Assembly: GCA_002343845.1 (NCBI GenBank)
Contig: DDSQ01000027.1
Coordinates: forward strand, 1-12,536
Length of the DNA stretch: 12,536 nucleotides
Reading direction: 5' to 3'
Source: Planctomycetes bacterium UBA2386
Lineage (GTDB): Bacteria; Planctomycetota; UBA1135; UBA2386
Notes under the pieces: generated by a model
What the model saw: only the letters and a program-made list of their open reading frames with translations
What the model was told of the DNA's origin: nothing
The model's database searches: none
Shown: in pieces, positions 7,242 to 12,536 of the stretch
Position numbering within the stretch: position 1 is the first letter of the stretch
Layout of the letters: each line of letters begins with the position of its first letter
Program-made: the position numbers and the translations under genes

Positions 7242-8333
7242 ATGGTCTGGCTGCGCCGCGAAGACCACGAAGACCGCGAGCTACGGTGGCTGTGCCGCTG
7301 GGCGACGCCCAGTCGTTCGGCCGGGCCGCGTCGTCTCCCCGAGACCGAGGACCCACTGCGGACGGTCTTCCAGCGCGACCGCGACCGCGTCCTGCACGCG
7401 ACGGCGTTCCGGCGCCTGCAGCACAAGACCCAGGTCGTCGCCGCCTTCGAGGGCGACCACTACCGCAGCCGGATGACGCACTCGCTCGAAGTGGCGCAGA
7501 TGAGCCGCAGCGTCGCGCGGGCGCTGCGCTGCAACGACGACCTGGCCGAGGCGATCGCCCTCGCGCACGACCTCGGGCATCCGCCGTTCGGTCACGTCGG
7601 CGAAGAAGCGCTGCACGAAGCGATGGCCGACCACGGCGGCTTCCGCCACAACGCCCAGGGCGCCCGCATCGTCGACTGGCTCGAAGATCGCTACAGCCAC
7701 GGCCACGGGCTGAACTTGACGTTCGCGGTGCGCGCGAGCCTGCTGAAGGGTCGGATCCCGGACGGCTTCCCGCTGAGCCCGGACCTGCTGCCCAAGCCCC
7801 CGATGCCGTTGGAAGCGCACCTCGTCGACGCCTGCGACAAGATCGCCTACCTCAGCCACGATCTCGACGATGGGCTGCGCGCGGGCCTGTTCGCCGAAGG
7901 CGAAGCCGCCGAACTGCGCCTGTGGCAGGCGGCACGCGGTTCGGCCGGCAGCGCCAATCGCCAACGCATTGTCAGCGAGGTCGCGTCGCTGCTGATCCAC
8001 GACCTGGTCGAGACCGCGGATGCCGCGATCGCGACCGCGCCGGCCGGCGGCACGCCGCCGCGCATCCAGCACAGCGGAACGATGACCGTGCTGGCGCAGG
8101 AGCTGCTCGAGTTCCTGCGCGCGCGCTTCTACAAGTCGCCGCGCGTGCTGTCGGTGATGCACGACGGGGCGGCGCGCATCCGCAAGGTGTTCGCGGCCTT
8201 GCTCGCCGCTCCGGATCGGCTGCCCGCGTCGGCGCGCGCGCGCCTCGATCGCGACGGCCACCACCGGGTCACGTGCGACTACGTCGCCGGCATGACCGAC
8301 CGCTTCCTGCACCGCGCGAGCGAAGGACTCTGA
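7242..8333 (+). CDS. dgt: Deoxyguanosinetriphosphate triphosphohydrolase-like protein (HD domain)
   Basis: This enzyme hydrolyses dNTPs, typically dGTP, to the deoxynucleoside and triphosphate, tuning dNTP pools. The 363-residue product fits the short dGTPase-like family (E. coli Dgt is about 505). Visible motifs are EDPLRTVFQRDRDRVLHATA, FRRLQHKTQV (57-66), RMTHSLEVAQ with metal ligand His80, AHDLGHPPFGHVGE with the His109-Asp110 pair, HNAQGARIVDWLE (136-148), and VDACDKIAYLSHDLDDGLRAGL (195-216). The last stretch reads CDK where VDLADDIAY is usual in the family. The C-terminal CDYVAGMTDRF is also typical. The ATG at 7242 gives the expected distance to the conserved core; no Shine-Dalgarno is visible. 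It is a single gene between two tRNA loci, converging on the tRNA-Gln pair. Confidence 0.92.
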   Translation: MVWLRREDHEDRELRWLCRWATPSRSAGPRRLPETEDPLRTVFQRDRDRVLHATAFRRLQHKTQVVAAFEGDHYRSRMTHSLEVAQMSRSVARALRCNDDLAEAIALAHDLGHPPFGHVGEEALHEAMADHGGFRHNAQGARIVDWLEDRYSHGHGLNLTFAVRASLLKGRIPDGFPLSPDLLPKPPMPLEAHLVDACDKIAYLSHDLDDGLRAGLFAEGEAAELRLWQAARGSAGSANRQRIVSEVASLLIHDLVETADAAIATAPAGGTPPRIQHSGTMTVLAQELLEFLRARFYKSPRVLSVMHDGAARIRKVFAALLAAPDRLPASARARLDRDGHHRVTCDYVAGMTDRFLHRASEGL

Positions 8334-8361
8334 GCGGCGCGGGCGGTCGGGGCGAAAGAGA

Positions 8362-8393
8362 ACGCGCGGATCCGGTGCTCCGGACCCGCGCGT
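8362..8393 (-). terminator. Terminator of the tRNA-Gln pair
   Basis: A 14-bp hairpin (8362-8375 with 8380-8393) has a 4-nt loop. Read on the minus strand its only imperfect pair is G-U, and it is followed by TCTCTTTCG, so it terminates the tRNA-Gln transcript three bases after the CCA. It lies 28 bases beyond the dgt stop and may also block read-through from that side, though it would carry an A-C mismatch there. Confidence 0.9.
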
Positions 8394-8396
8394 CGT

Positions 8397-8470
8397 TGGT
8401 TACCCCGAAAGGATTTGAACCTTTACAAACAGGACCAGAACCTGTTGTGCTACCGTTACACCACGGGGCA
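8397..8470 (-). tRNA. tRNA-Gln (CTG)
   Basis: This is a complete 74-nt cloverleaf read on the minus strand. The acceptor is TGCCCCG with CGGGGTA, keeping the weak U1-A72 pair that is a glutamine identity element; the discriminator is A and CCA is encoded. The anticodon loop TTCTGGT gives CTG, reading CAG. The T-arm is AAAGG-TTCAAAT-CCTTT. It is the second of two tandem tRNA-Gln genes. Confidence 0.97.
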
Positions 8471-8532
8471 TCGCAAACCGCTTCAGAGAAAGATCTTCGG
8501 TCGAAAGAGCGGGCGCTCACCCGACCGGGTCG

Positions 8533-8608
8533 TGGTTACCCCGCCTGGACTCGAACCAGGAACCAACAGGACCAAAACCTGCTGTGCTACCGATTACACC
8601 ACGGGGTA
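8533..8608 (-). tRNA. tRNA-Gln (TTG)
   Basis: This is a complete 76-nt cloverleaf on the minus strand. The acceptor is TACCCCG with CGGGGTA, with discriminator A and encoded CCA. The anticodon loop TTTTGGT gives TTG, reading CAA. The T-arm is CCTGG-TTCGAGT-CCAGG. It is closely related to the CTG copy 62 bases downstream but has one extra base in the D-loop and one in the variable region, and a different T-stem, so the duplication is not recent. Confidence 0.97.
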
Positions 8609-8619
8609 TCGGGCGCGGG

Positions 8620-8647
8620 AGTGTAGCGGGGTAGGGCGCGAAGTCTA
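8620..8647 (-). promoter_or_regulatory. Candidate promoter for tandem tRNA-Gln genes
   Basis: On the minus strand a -35-like TAGACT (8642-8647) lies 16 bases from a -10-like TACACT (8620-8625). The tRNA begins 11 bases after the -10. The -35 overlaps a perfect small inverted repeat GAAGTC-TAC-GACTTC at 8640-8654. The match is moderate. Confidence 0.45.
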
Positions 8648-8680
8648 CGACTTCGTCCCAGCCACCCACCGGGCTGCTGG

Positions 8681-8697
8681 CGGCCGGAAACCGGCCG
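8681..8697 (-). terminator. Perfect 7-bp GC hairpin after lipoprotein gene
   Basis: CGGCCGG-AAA-CCGGCCG lies 24 bases beyond the stop of the minus-strand lipoprotein gene. It has no U-tract and is symmetric, so direction comes from context only. Confidence 0.5.
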
Positions 8698-8721
8698 GGC
8701 GCTGCGCGGGTAGCGCTCGGT

Positions 8722-9156
8722 TCAGAGGGCGCGGTACCAGATCACCACGTCGTTGAGCTTCGTCGCCACGTCTTCCGTGAGGTCGAACGAAGCCGTCGCG
8801 TTCTGCGCCGTGATCGCTTCCGAACGAAACGACCCGAGCTGCTTTCCCGCGATGTCGAACAGGCCGACGCTGAGCGCCACCTTGCCGAACAGCGGGTGCG
8901 TCTCGGCGAGTCGGAACGGCACCACGGTGAGCCGAGTGCCGTCCTGCAGCCGGAACTGCCACCCGGCCGCGACGGGAGGTCCGCCCTTCGTGCCCGTTCC
9001 GCGCACGTGCTCCGCCGTGGCTCCCCCGGTCGTTGGCCCGTAGGTCCACGGGATCTCGCGGTTCTTCGGATCGGCCGGAGCCTTCGCGCCGCACGCGCCG
9101 ACGACGGCGAGGAGGCTGGCGATCGTTGCCGGCAGGATCAGGCGTCGGACGCGCAT
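8722..9156 (-). CDS. Small predicted lipoprotein, function unknown
   Basis: The 144-residue product has a basic start (MRVRRLIL), a hydrophobic stretch and a lipobox VGAC with the acylatable Cys22, so it is probably anchored in a membrane by a lipid. The mature part contains a Gly/Thr-rich segment (about 41-60) and then beta-strand-like sequence ending KLNDVVIWYRAL. I recognise no family. The ATG at 9156 puts the signal at the usual place; an ATG at 9171 would add five residues. A weak AGG precedes the start. The 94 bases between the gene and the hairpin at 9251-9280 hold two small inverted repeats but no certain promoter. Confidence 0.75.
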   Translation of the reverse strand: MRVRRLILPATIASLLAVVGACGAKAPADPKNREIPWTYGPTTGGATAEHVRGTGTKGGPPVAAGWQFRLQDGTRLTVVPFRLAETHPLFGKVALSVGLFDIAGKQLGSFRSEAITAQNATASFDLTEDVATKLNDVVIWYRAL

Positions 9157-9250
9157 GGCCTGACCATGCATGTCGCTGACGAGCAATGCAAGGCGGTCGC
9201 CGCGGGTCGCTTTGCGAGCGCCTCGCTCAGCCCCTGGGCTGGAAACGACG

Positions 9251-9280
9251 ACGCCCCGAGGCATTGCGGCCCCGGGGCGT
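9251..9280 (-). terminator. Terminator hairpin downstream of tRNA remnant and Kelch-like gene
   Basis: A 12-bp stem (9251-9262 with 9269-9280) has a 6-nt loop, with one imperfect pair that is G-U on the minus strand and A-C on the plus strand. Its outer bases match the hairpin beside tRNA-fMet at 12441-12469. On its right is a short hairpin GTCCGT-GGTG-ACGGAC (9288-9303), then the tRNA-like CCA end. Confidence 0.85.
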
Positions 9281-9306
9281 TCTTCGTGTCCGTGGTGACG
9301 GACAAA

Positions 9307-9338
9307 TGGTAGCGGAGGGAGGACTCGATTCGACCGAG
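9307..9338 (-). pseudogene. Degenerate tRNA 3' end (T-arm, acceptor strand, CCA)
   Basis: Read on the minus strand this segment ends CTCCGCTACCA and carries a T-arm-like hairpin CTCG-GTCGAAT-CGAG (the normal loop would be TTCGAAT). The first 22 + strand bases, starting TGGTAGCGG, match the tRNA-fMet end at 12496-12517 with only two transitions; similarity then continues weakly over about seven more bases after a 3-base gap. Upstream on the minus strand there is no 5' acceptor strand, D-arm or anticodon arm within about 80 bases, so this is not a working tRNA. The same short and long hairpins follow it as follow tRNA-fMet. Confidence 0.75.
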
Positions 9339-9382
9339 GCGGCGCAATGGACGACCGTTCGCTACGCGCGCGCAAGCGAGCC

Positions 9383-10750
9383 TCACCGAACGCCGGTCGT
9401 GACGAGCACCGCGTTGCTTGCCGTGAGGCCGAGCGTGTTCGCGGCGGCGTCCAACACAAACGCCTGTTGGCGAAACGACACCGCTGCGAGCGACGGGATG
9501 TTCGGGATCGACAGAGCCCATTCCGCGCGACCGACGGCGGCGGCCCGGAACTCACAGACATCTGTCGGGACAAGCAGGTCGCAGCCCGGCATGCCATAGC
9601 TACTGAGCGGGGTCGGCGACGTGCTACCGACGCTGGAGACGAAGAATGCGCCGGGCTCGCCCGCCGGGATCGTCTGCACAACGTTGCGCATCGTGTCGCC
9701 GAGCCACGGTAGCGCGAACGGCGCAGCCGCGAGCGCAGGCGTCCCCGCGGTTCCGGCGCAGCCGCTGCCGAACGGGGTCACGTCGGCGGGTAGCGGCGTG
9801 CGGTAGACCCACGTGTCGTTCAGCGCGTACAGGGCCGTGCCGACGAACAAGGCGCCGGCGTGCACGATGACTCGTCGCAATGCTGCGTCGTAGACGAGTC
9901 CTGGCGCGACACGCGCAGCGGGGGATGGCTGGTAGGACGCGTGCCATTGCGCGCCGTCCCATTCCCATGCGAACGGATCGTTCCCGTAGCCGCCGAGCAT
10001 CACGACACGCTGCCGGTGGAGGTCGGTCACCATACGTGCTTCCCAACGCGGCGGCGGTGCCGTCACGGGCTGGCGTTCGACCCAGCCCGTTCCGTCGTAG
10101 CTCCAAGTATCGGAGAAGAGGTTGGGGTTCGCTTCCCCGCCATGAAGCAGCATGGCGCCGGACACTGGGTCGAACGCGAGCAGCGCTTGTTGTCGCGCAG
10201 CCGGTGCCGAGGGCAAGCTGCGCGGCGTCCAGGTCACGCCGTTCCATTCCCACGTGTCGGCTTGGTAGCCGCTCGGCGGCAAGAAGCCTCCGAACAACAC
10301 GATCACACCGCGCCGATGGTCATAGCCCATCGCCGATCCGGAACGGGCCGACGGGCGGGCAGCCGGCGTCGCGAGACTCCATTGCGCGCCGTTCCACCGC
10401 CATGTGTCGTCGAGGAGGATACCCCCCCCGAAACTGCGCCCCCCGAACAGCACGACTTCGTCGCGCGCCGCGTCGAACGCCAGCATGGCGCCAACGCGGT
10501 TCTGCGGCAGCGGACCGGCAGCGGGACTCCAACCGTTTCCTTGGAACAGCCATGCACTCGGCGAACCACCGGCAGCAGTCTGACCGAACAAGCGGATCGC
10601 AATGCCCAAGCGCTCGTGGCAAGCGACCACGGGATTGAGGTAGAGCGGCGGCAACGACGAGGGATAGACGACCGACCATGCCGCCTGCGCGAAGAGTGGC
10701 GTCGTCAATACGGGAAGCACAGCAGCGACAAGGAACGAGTGGGAACGCAT
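9383..10750 (-). CDS. Secreted Kelch-like beta-propeller protein with planctomycete-type C-terminal domain
   Basis: The 455-residue product begins with a Sec signal peptide (MRSHSFLVAAVLPVLTTPLFAQA). Residues about 42-318 hold six Kelch-like repeats of 38-48 residues, starting near 42, 85, 136, 186, 236 and 281. They share a pattern of R.G..M.YD...G.VVLFGG, then DTW.WNG..W; the clearest copies are 2-4. A six-bladed propeller is expected, often used to bind proteins or sugars; no catalytic residues are evident. Residues about 326-455 form the C-terminal domain shared with the 316-1596 protein (FGSGCAGTAGTP, MPGCDLLV, LSIPNIPSL, AANTLGLTASNAVL). The ATG at 10750 is supported by GGAGG five bases before it. 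The stop lies 45 bases from the tRNA remnant, whose terminator probably ends this transcript. Confidence 0.88.
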   Translation of the reverse strand: MRSHSFLVAAVLPVLTTPLFAQAAWSVVYPSSLPPLYLNPVVACHERLGIAIRLFGQTAAGGSPSAWLFQGNGWSPAAGPLPQNRVGAMLAFDAARDEVVLFGGRSFGGGILLDDTWRWNGAQWSLATPAARPSARSGSAMGYDHRRGVIVLFGGFLPPSGYQADTWEWNGVTWTPRSLPSAPAARQQALLAFDPVSGAMLLHGGEANPNLFSDTWSYDGTGWVERQPVTAPPPRWEARMVTDLHRQRVVMLGGYGNDPFAWEWDGAQWHASYQPSPAARVAPGLVYDAALRRVIVHAGALFVGTALYALNDTWVYRTPLPADVTPFGSGCAGTAGTPALAAAPFALPWLGDTMRNVVQTIPAGEPGAFFVSSVGSTSPTPLSSYGMPGCDLLVPTDVCEFRAAAVGRAEWALSIPNIPSLAAVSFRQQAFVLDAAANTLGLTASNAVLVTTGVR

Positions 10751-10755
10751 GGGAT

Positions 10756-10760
10756 CCTCC
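10756..10760 (-). promoter_or_regulatory. Shine-Dalgarno site of Kelch-like gene
   Basis: GGAGG on the minus strand, five bases before the ATG. It is the clearest ribosome-binding site in the window; most other genes here have a weak one or none. Confidence 0.8.
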
Positions 10761-11238
10761 GGAGCGATGTGCAGCCTACCGTTCGCCGGCGGTTCCGGCA
10801 GGTTCTCGCCGCTGCATGCGAATCTCGGCCGCCTGCTACGCGGAGATCATCACATGCGGCGTCAGGCGACCGCGGTTCTGCAGGCCGCACTCGGGTCGCC
10901 GTGAGCGACGTCCCGTTCCACCTCATGGTGATGGCACATGCGGAGGGGAATGCGACGGGGTGCCCAGGTGGTTGCCGGCGAACGGCTCCGGGGGATGCTG
11001 CGCAGCTACCGCCGCTCGGCCTGACGGCCGCACCTTCTGTGACAACGCCGGCAGGATTCTCGCACAGCGAACCGCGCTAGCCGTGTGCAGCTTGGCCGTG
11101 GCGCGCGATGCCGATTCGGTCACAAACGGAATCGGAACGACCAATTCGGACTCGAACTGGCTCGGCTGAGTTCTCGGATAGCACAGGCACAGCCGCGTCT
11201 CCGTACAGCACGCAAGTATCCGGATGCGACGCGATCGG
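10761..11238. other. Intergenic region with no supported gene
   Basis: Open frames cross this 480-base stretch on both strands but have no signal peptide, motif or good start. It must hold the promoter of the Kelch-like gene; a TAGGCT in minus-strand sense (10774-10779) could be a -10, but I see no matching -35. GC content begins to fall near 11100. No tRNA, repeat array or strong terminator is visible. Confidence 0.5.
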
Positions 11239-12069
11239 CTATCTACTCCCACCCAGTTCGAGCACTTTGGTTTCTTTTCCAGTCTTGTCCCAACGCGAGT
11301 CTTGGATTTCTCCGGCACCCTTGGTTCCAACCCTGACCGCGGGGCTTCCATTCTCATGATTGATCGCGAGACCAACACCCGACTCTGAGGCTTGCACGCT
11401 CAAGAGAGGCTTGCCGCGGCTGATCTCCAGTGCCGACGAACCATCAACGAGAGAGTTGAGCATGATGCCCTTCCCCCGCTCCCCAATTTGAAGCCGGCTG
11501 CCCATGCCATTCAACGCGACGAGCCTGGCCGCCGTCGACCGGTTCTGAAGCAACTCCATCTGAGCCGCCTTCTTGTCCGCACCGATCGTCAGCGCAGCAT
11601 CAGACCCGTTGTAGAGGCGGAAGATGGCCTGCCGATCCCCTTCTGGGTGGCAGACCAGCGCAACCCTAGAGTCATCGTCCACACCGTTCTTTGTGTACGT
11701 TGCTTTTAGCTCACCCGCCGTTGTTCGCGCGATCAAGAACTGCCAACCCTCTCGCGGGCCCATGGTCACCGCTGACCCCATATCCGTCAGGTTGACCGAC
11801 ACTCGGTTGGTCGCACTGCTCCCTAACAAGTCGAGAGTGGTCTCTCCTTGCCTGCAACCGACTGCAGCCCGAATGGCGCCCTCTTCGTCGAGAATCTGGA
11901 GGCCGAACAGGCCACCGTCTCCCGACAGATCTCCCAGGCGAACACGAACTCTCCCAGCCGAGTCTTTGATCTCAACATTGTCGCGGGCTTCCGCGGGCGC
12001 CCGCCAACTGACAAAGCCAAGGAATGCCAGCGCCGCGATGCAGCGCTTTGAGACGGGAGTCTTGATCAT
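11239..12069 (-). CDS. Secreted beta-repeat protein of unknown function, lower GC
   Basis: The 276-residue product has a Sec signal peptide (MIKTPVSKRC, hydrophobic core, cleavage after APAEA near residue 29). The mature part looks built from degenerate units of about 22-25 residues with a strand, turn, strand rhythm: VEIKDSAGRVRVRL, LQILDEEGAIRAAV, TLDLLGSSATNRVSV, FRLYNGSDAALTIG, MELLQNRSTAARLVAL, LEISRGKPLLSVQ. This suggests a beta-solenoid or trimeric fibre-like fold. I recognise no named family. The ATG at 12069 is preceded by GAGG eight bases away. The same frame stays open to 12441, but that extension is Arg/Gly/Pro-rich high-GC sequence and not credible protein. Lines counted in the gene are 55 % GC, against about 75 % in the operon, and codons such as TCA, CTT and AGT appear, suggesting transfer or different ancestry. 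Confidence 0.78.
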   Translation of the reverse strand: MIKTPVSKRCIAALAFLGFVSWRAPAEARDNVEIKDSAGRVRVRLGDLSGDGGLFGLQILDEEGAIRAAVGCRQGETTLDLLGSSATNRVSVNLTDMGSAVTMGPREGWQFLIARTTAGELKATYTKNGVDDDSRVALVCHPEGDRQAIFRLYNGSDAALTIGADKKAAQMELLQNRSTAARLVALNGMGSRLQIGERGKGIMLNSLVDGSSALEISRGKPLLSVQASESGVGLAINHENGSPAVRVGTKGAGEIQDSRWDKTGKETKVLELGGSR

Positions 12070-12440
12070 CGGAACAACCTCATAACTGGTGCGAGAGTAA
12101 GATCCAGGAGGCGATCCTGGCCGGAACCGCCGCGCCAACCGACAAGCAGCTGCGCCGGTTGAGCCGCATGCCACTGTGGAGCGAGCAGATCGCAGCGGGC
12201 GCGCATCGCTGAACGCGTACCGGCGTGTTCGAAGAGCGTCCTCCTCGACCCCCTCTTTTCTGCTCTCGGGTCCTGAACCCAGAGGCCCGGCCCTGAGAGG
12301 GCAGACAACTTCGGGACGGTTTCGCACTCGACCTCTCGGCCCACTGCAACTCGCACAGCCGCACGACTTACGCGGTCGGGGTCGGCCGACTCCCGCATGC
12401 GCCCGCGTCCACGCCGTTCGCGACGGCTCCAGAAACGGCA
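12070..12440. other. Non-coding leader between tRNA-fMet terminator and beta-repeat gene
   Basis: No supported gene. On the minus strand a perfect inverted repeat CCAGGA-N5-TCCTGG (12104-12120) lies 34 bases before the start codon and could be a leader hairpin or an operator. A second small one, GCCCT-GAG-AGGGC, lies at 12290-12302. GC content rises again towards the right. I found no convincing -35/-10 pair. Confidence 0.5.
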
Positions 12441-12469
12441 ACGCCCCGGAGCCAGGGGCTCCGAGGCGT
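12441..12469 (-). terminator. Terminator of tRNA-fMet
   Basis: A 13-bp stem (12441-12453 with 12457-12469) has a 3-nt loop. Its only imperfect pair is G-U on the minus strand. It is followed on that strand by TGCCGTTT. A short hairpin GTCCG-TGT-CGGAC (12479-12491) separates it from the tRNA CCA end. Confidence 0.85.
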
Positions 12470-12495
12470 CGTTCGTAAGTCCGTGTCGGACCTTG

Positions 12496-12536
12496 TGGTA
12501 GCGGGGGGAGGATTCGAACCTCCGACCTTCGGGTTA
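12496..12536 (-). tRNA. tRNA-fMet (initiator), 5' part outside window
   Basis: Only the 3' 41 bases are inside the window. Read on the minus strand they run from anticodon position 36 (T) through TAACCCGAAGGTCG, the T-arm GGAGG-TTCGAAT-CCTCC, acceptor strand CCCCGCT, A and encoded CCA. The anticodon ends in T, so it reads an A-starting codon. The CCC at 39-41 and the variable region are identical to those of bacterial initiator tRNA, whose three G-C pairs are diagnostic. The anticodon CAT is therefore expected but not seen. Confidence 0.85.

Noticed and set aside
7135..7356. Small minus-strand frame ending in a sequence like PPRGFEPLSHD
   Set aside because: This peptide is the well-known false translation of tRNA genes; it is the complement of tRNA-Glu.
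9860..11080. 406-codon + strand frame antisense to the Kelch-like gene
   Set aside because: Arg-rich, motif-free, opposite a protein with clear repeats, signal peptide and Shine-Dalgarno site.
11140..11175. Sequence resembling a tRNA T-loop (GGACTCGAACTGG)
   Set aside because: The flanking bases do not form a T-stem on either strand and no acceptor or CCA is present.
10923..11378. 151-codon minus-strand frame between the Kelch-like and beta-repeat genes
   Set aside because: Overlaps the 3' end of the beta-repeat gene, has no signal or motif and no good start; not supported as a gene.
12070..12441. N-terminal extension of the beta-repeat protein to a start at 12441
   Set aside because: The added 124 residues are Arg/Gly/Pro-rich and would bury the obvious signal peptide that begins at 12069.
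9307..12495. Integrase, transposase or CRISPR components within the proposed insert
   Set aside because: None found; the only supported genes are the Kelch-like and beta-repeat proteins, so I do not call a mobile element as a feature.

Overview
This 12.5 kb window is high-GC bacterial DNA, about 70-75 % GC in the operon lines I counted. It most resembles a member of the Planctomycetota. The best clue is a C-terminal beta-rich domain shared by two secreted proteins (316-1596 and 9383-10750). That domain has a GxGCxG-like entry, a GC..L motif, an IP..xL stretch and a closing TSxAL or TASNAVL stretch, a layout I associate with large secretomes of deep-branching planctomycetes. The phylum assignment is inference from these proteins, weak Shine-Dalgarno use and base composition.

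Left part (1-1733): a secreted three-part protein on the + strand ends in a very strong GNRA-capped terminator hairpin. The window itself begins with a near-identical copy of the right arm of that hairpin, so a second copy probably lies just upstream.

Middle left (1734-6937): five minus-strand genes form a compact operon, in transcription order: an exported two-PDZ protein, an extended-SDR nucleotide-sugar epimerase/decarboxylase, an RluA-family pseudouridine synthase, TruD pseudouridine synthase, and S-methyl-5'-thioadenosine phosphorylase (mtnP). The last three overlap or nearly overlap: rluA-like/truD by 10 nt, truD/mtnP by an ATGA.

Middle (7055-8697): tRNA-Glu(CTC) with a clear promoter and terminator, a dGTPase-type HD phosphohydrolase (dgt), then two minus-strand tRNA-Gln genes (TTG, then CTG) with their own terminator and a candidate promoter.

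Right part (8722-12536): a small lipoprotein, a Kelch-like six-repeat secreted protein and a lower-GC (about 55 %) secreted beta-repeat protein, all minus strand. The stretch 9307-12495 is bounded on the left by a degenerate tRNA 3' end (T-arm plus CCA) and on the right by the intact 3' part of an initiator tRNA-fMet, in the same orientation and with the same downstream hairpin layout. This geometry fits a small cargo segment inserted at, or duplicated from, a tRNA 3' end. No integrase is visible. It is the most interesting signal in the window, but it remains a hypothesis.
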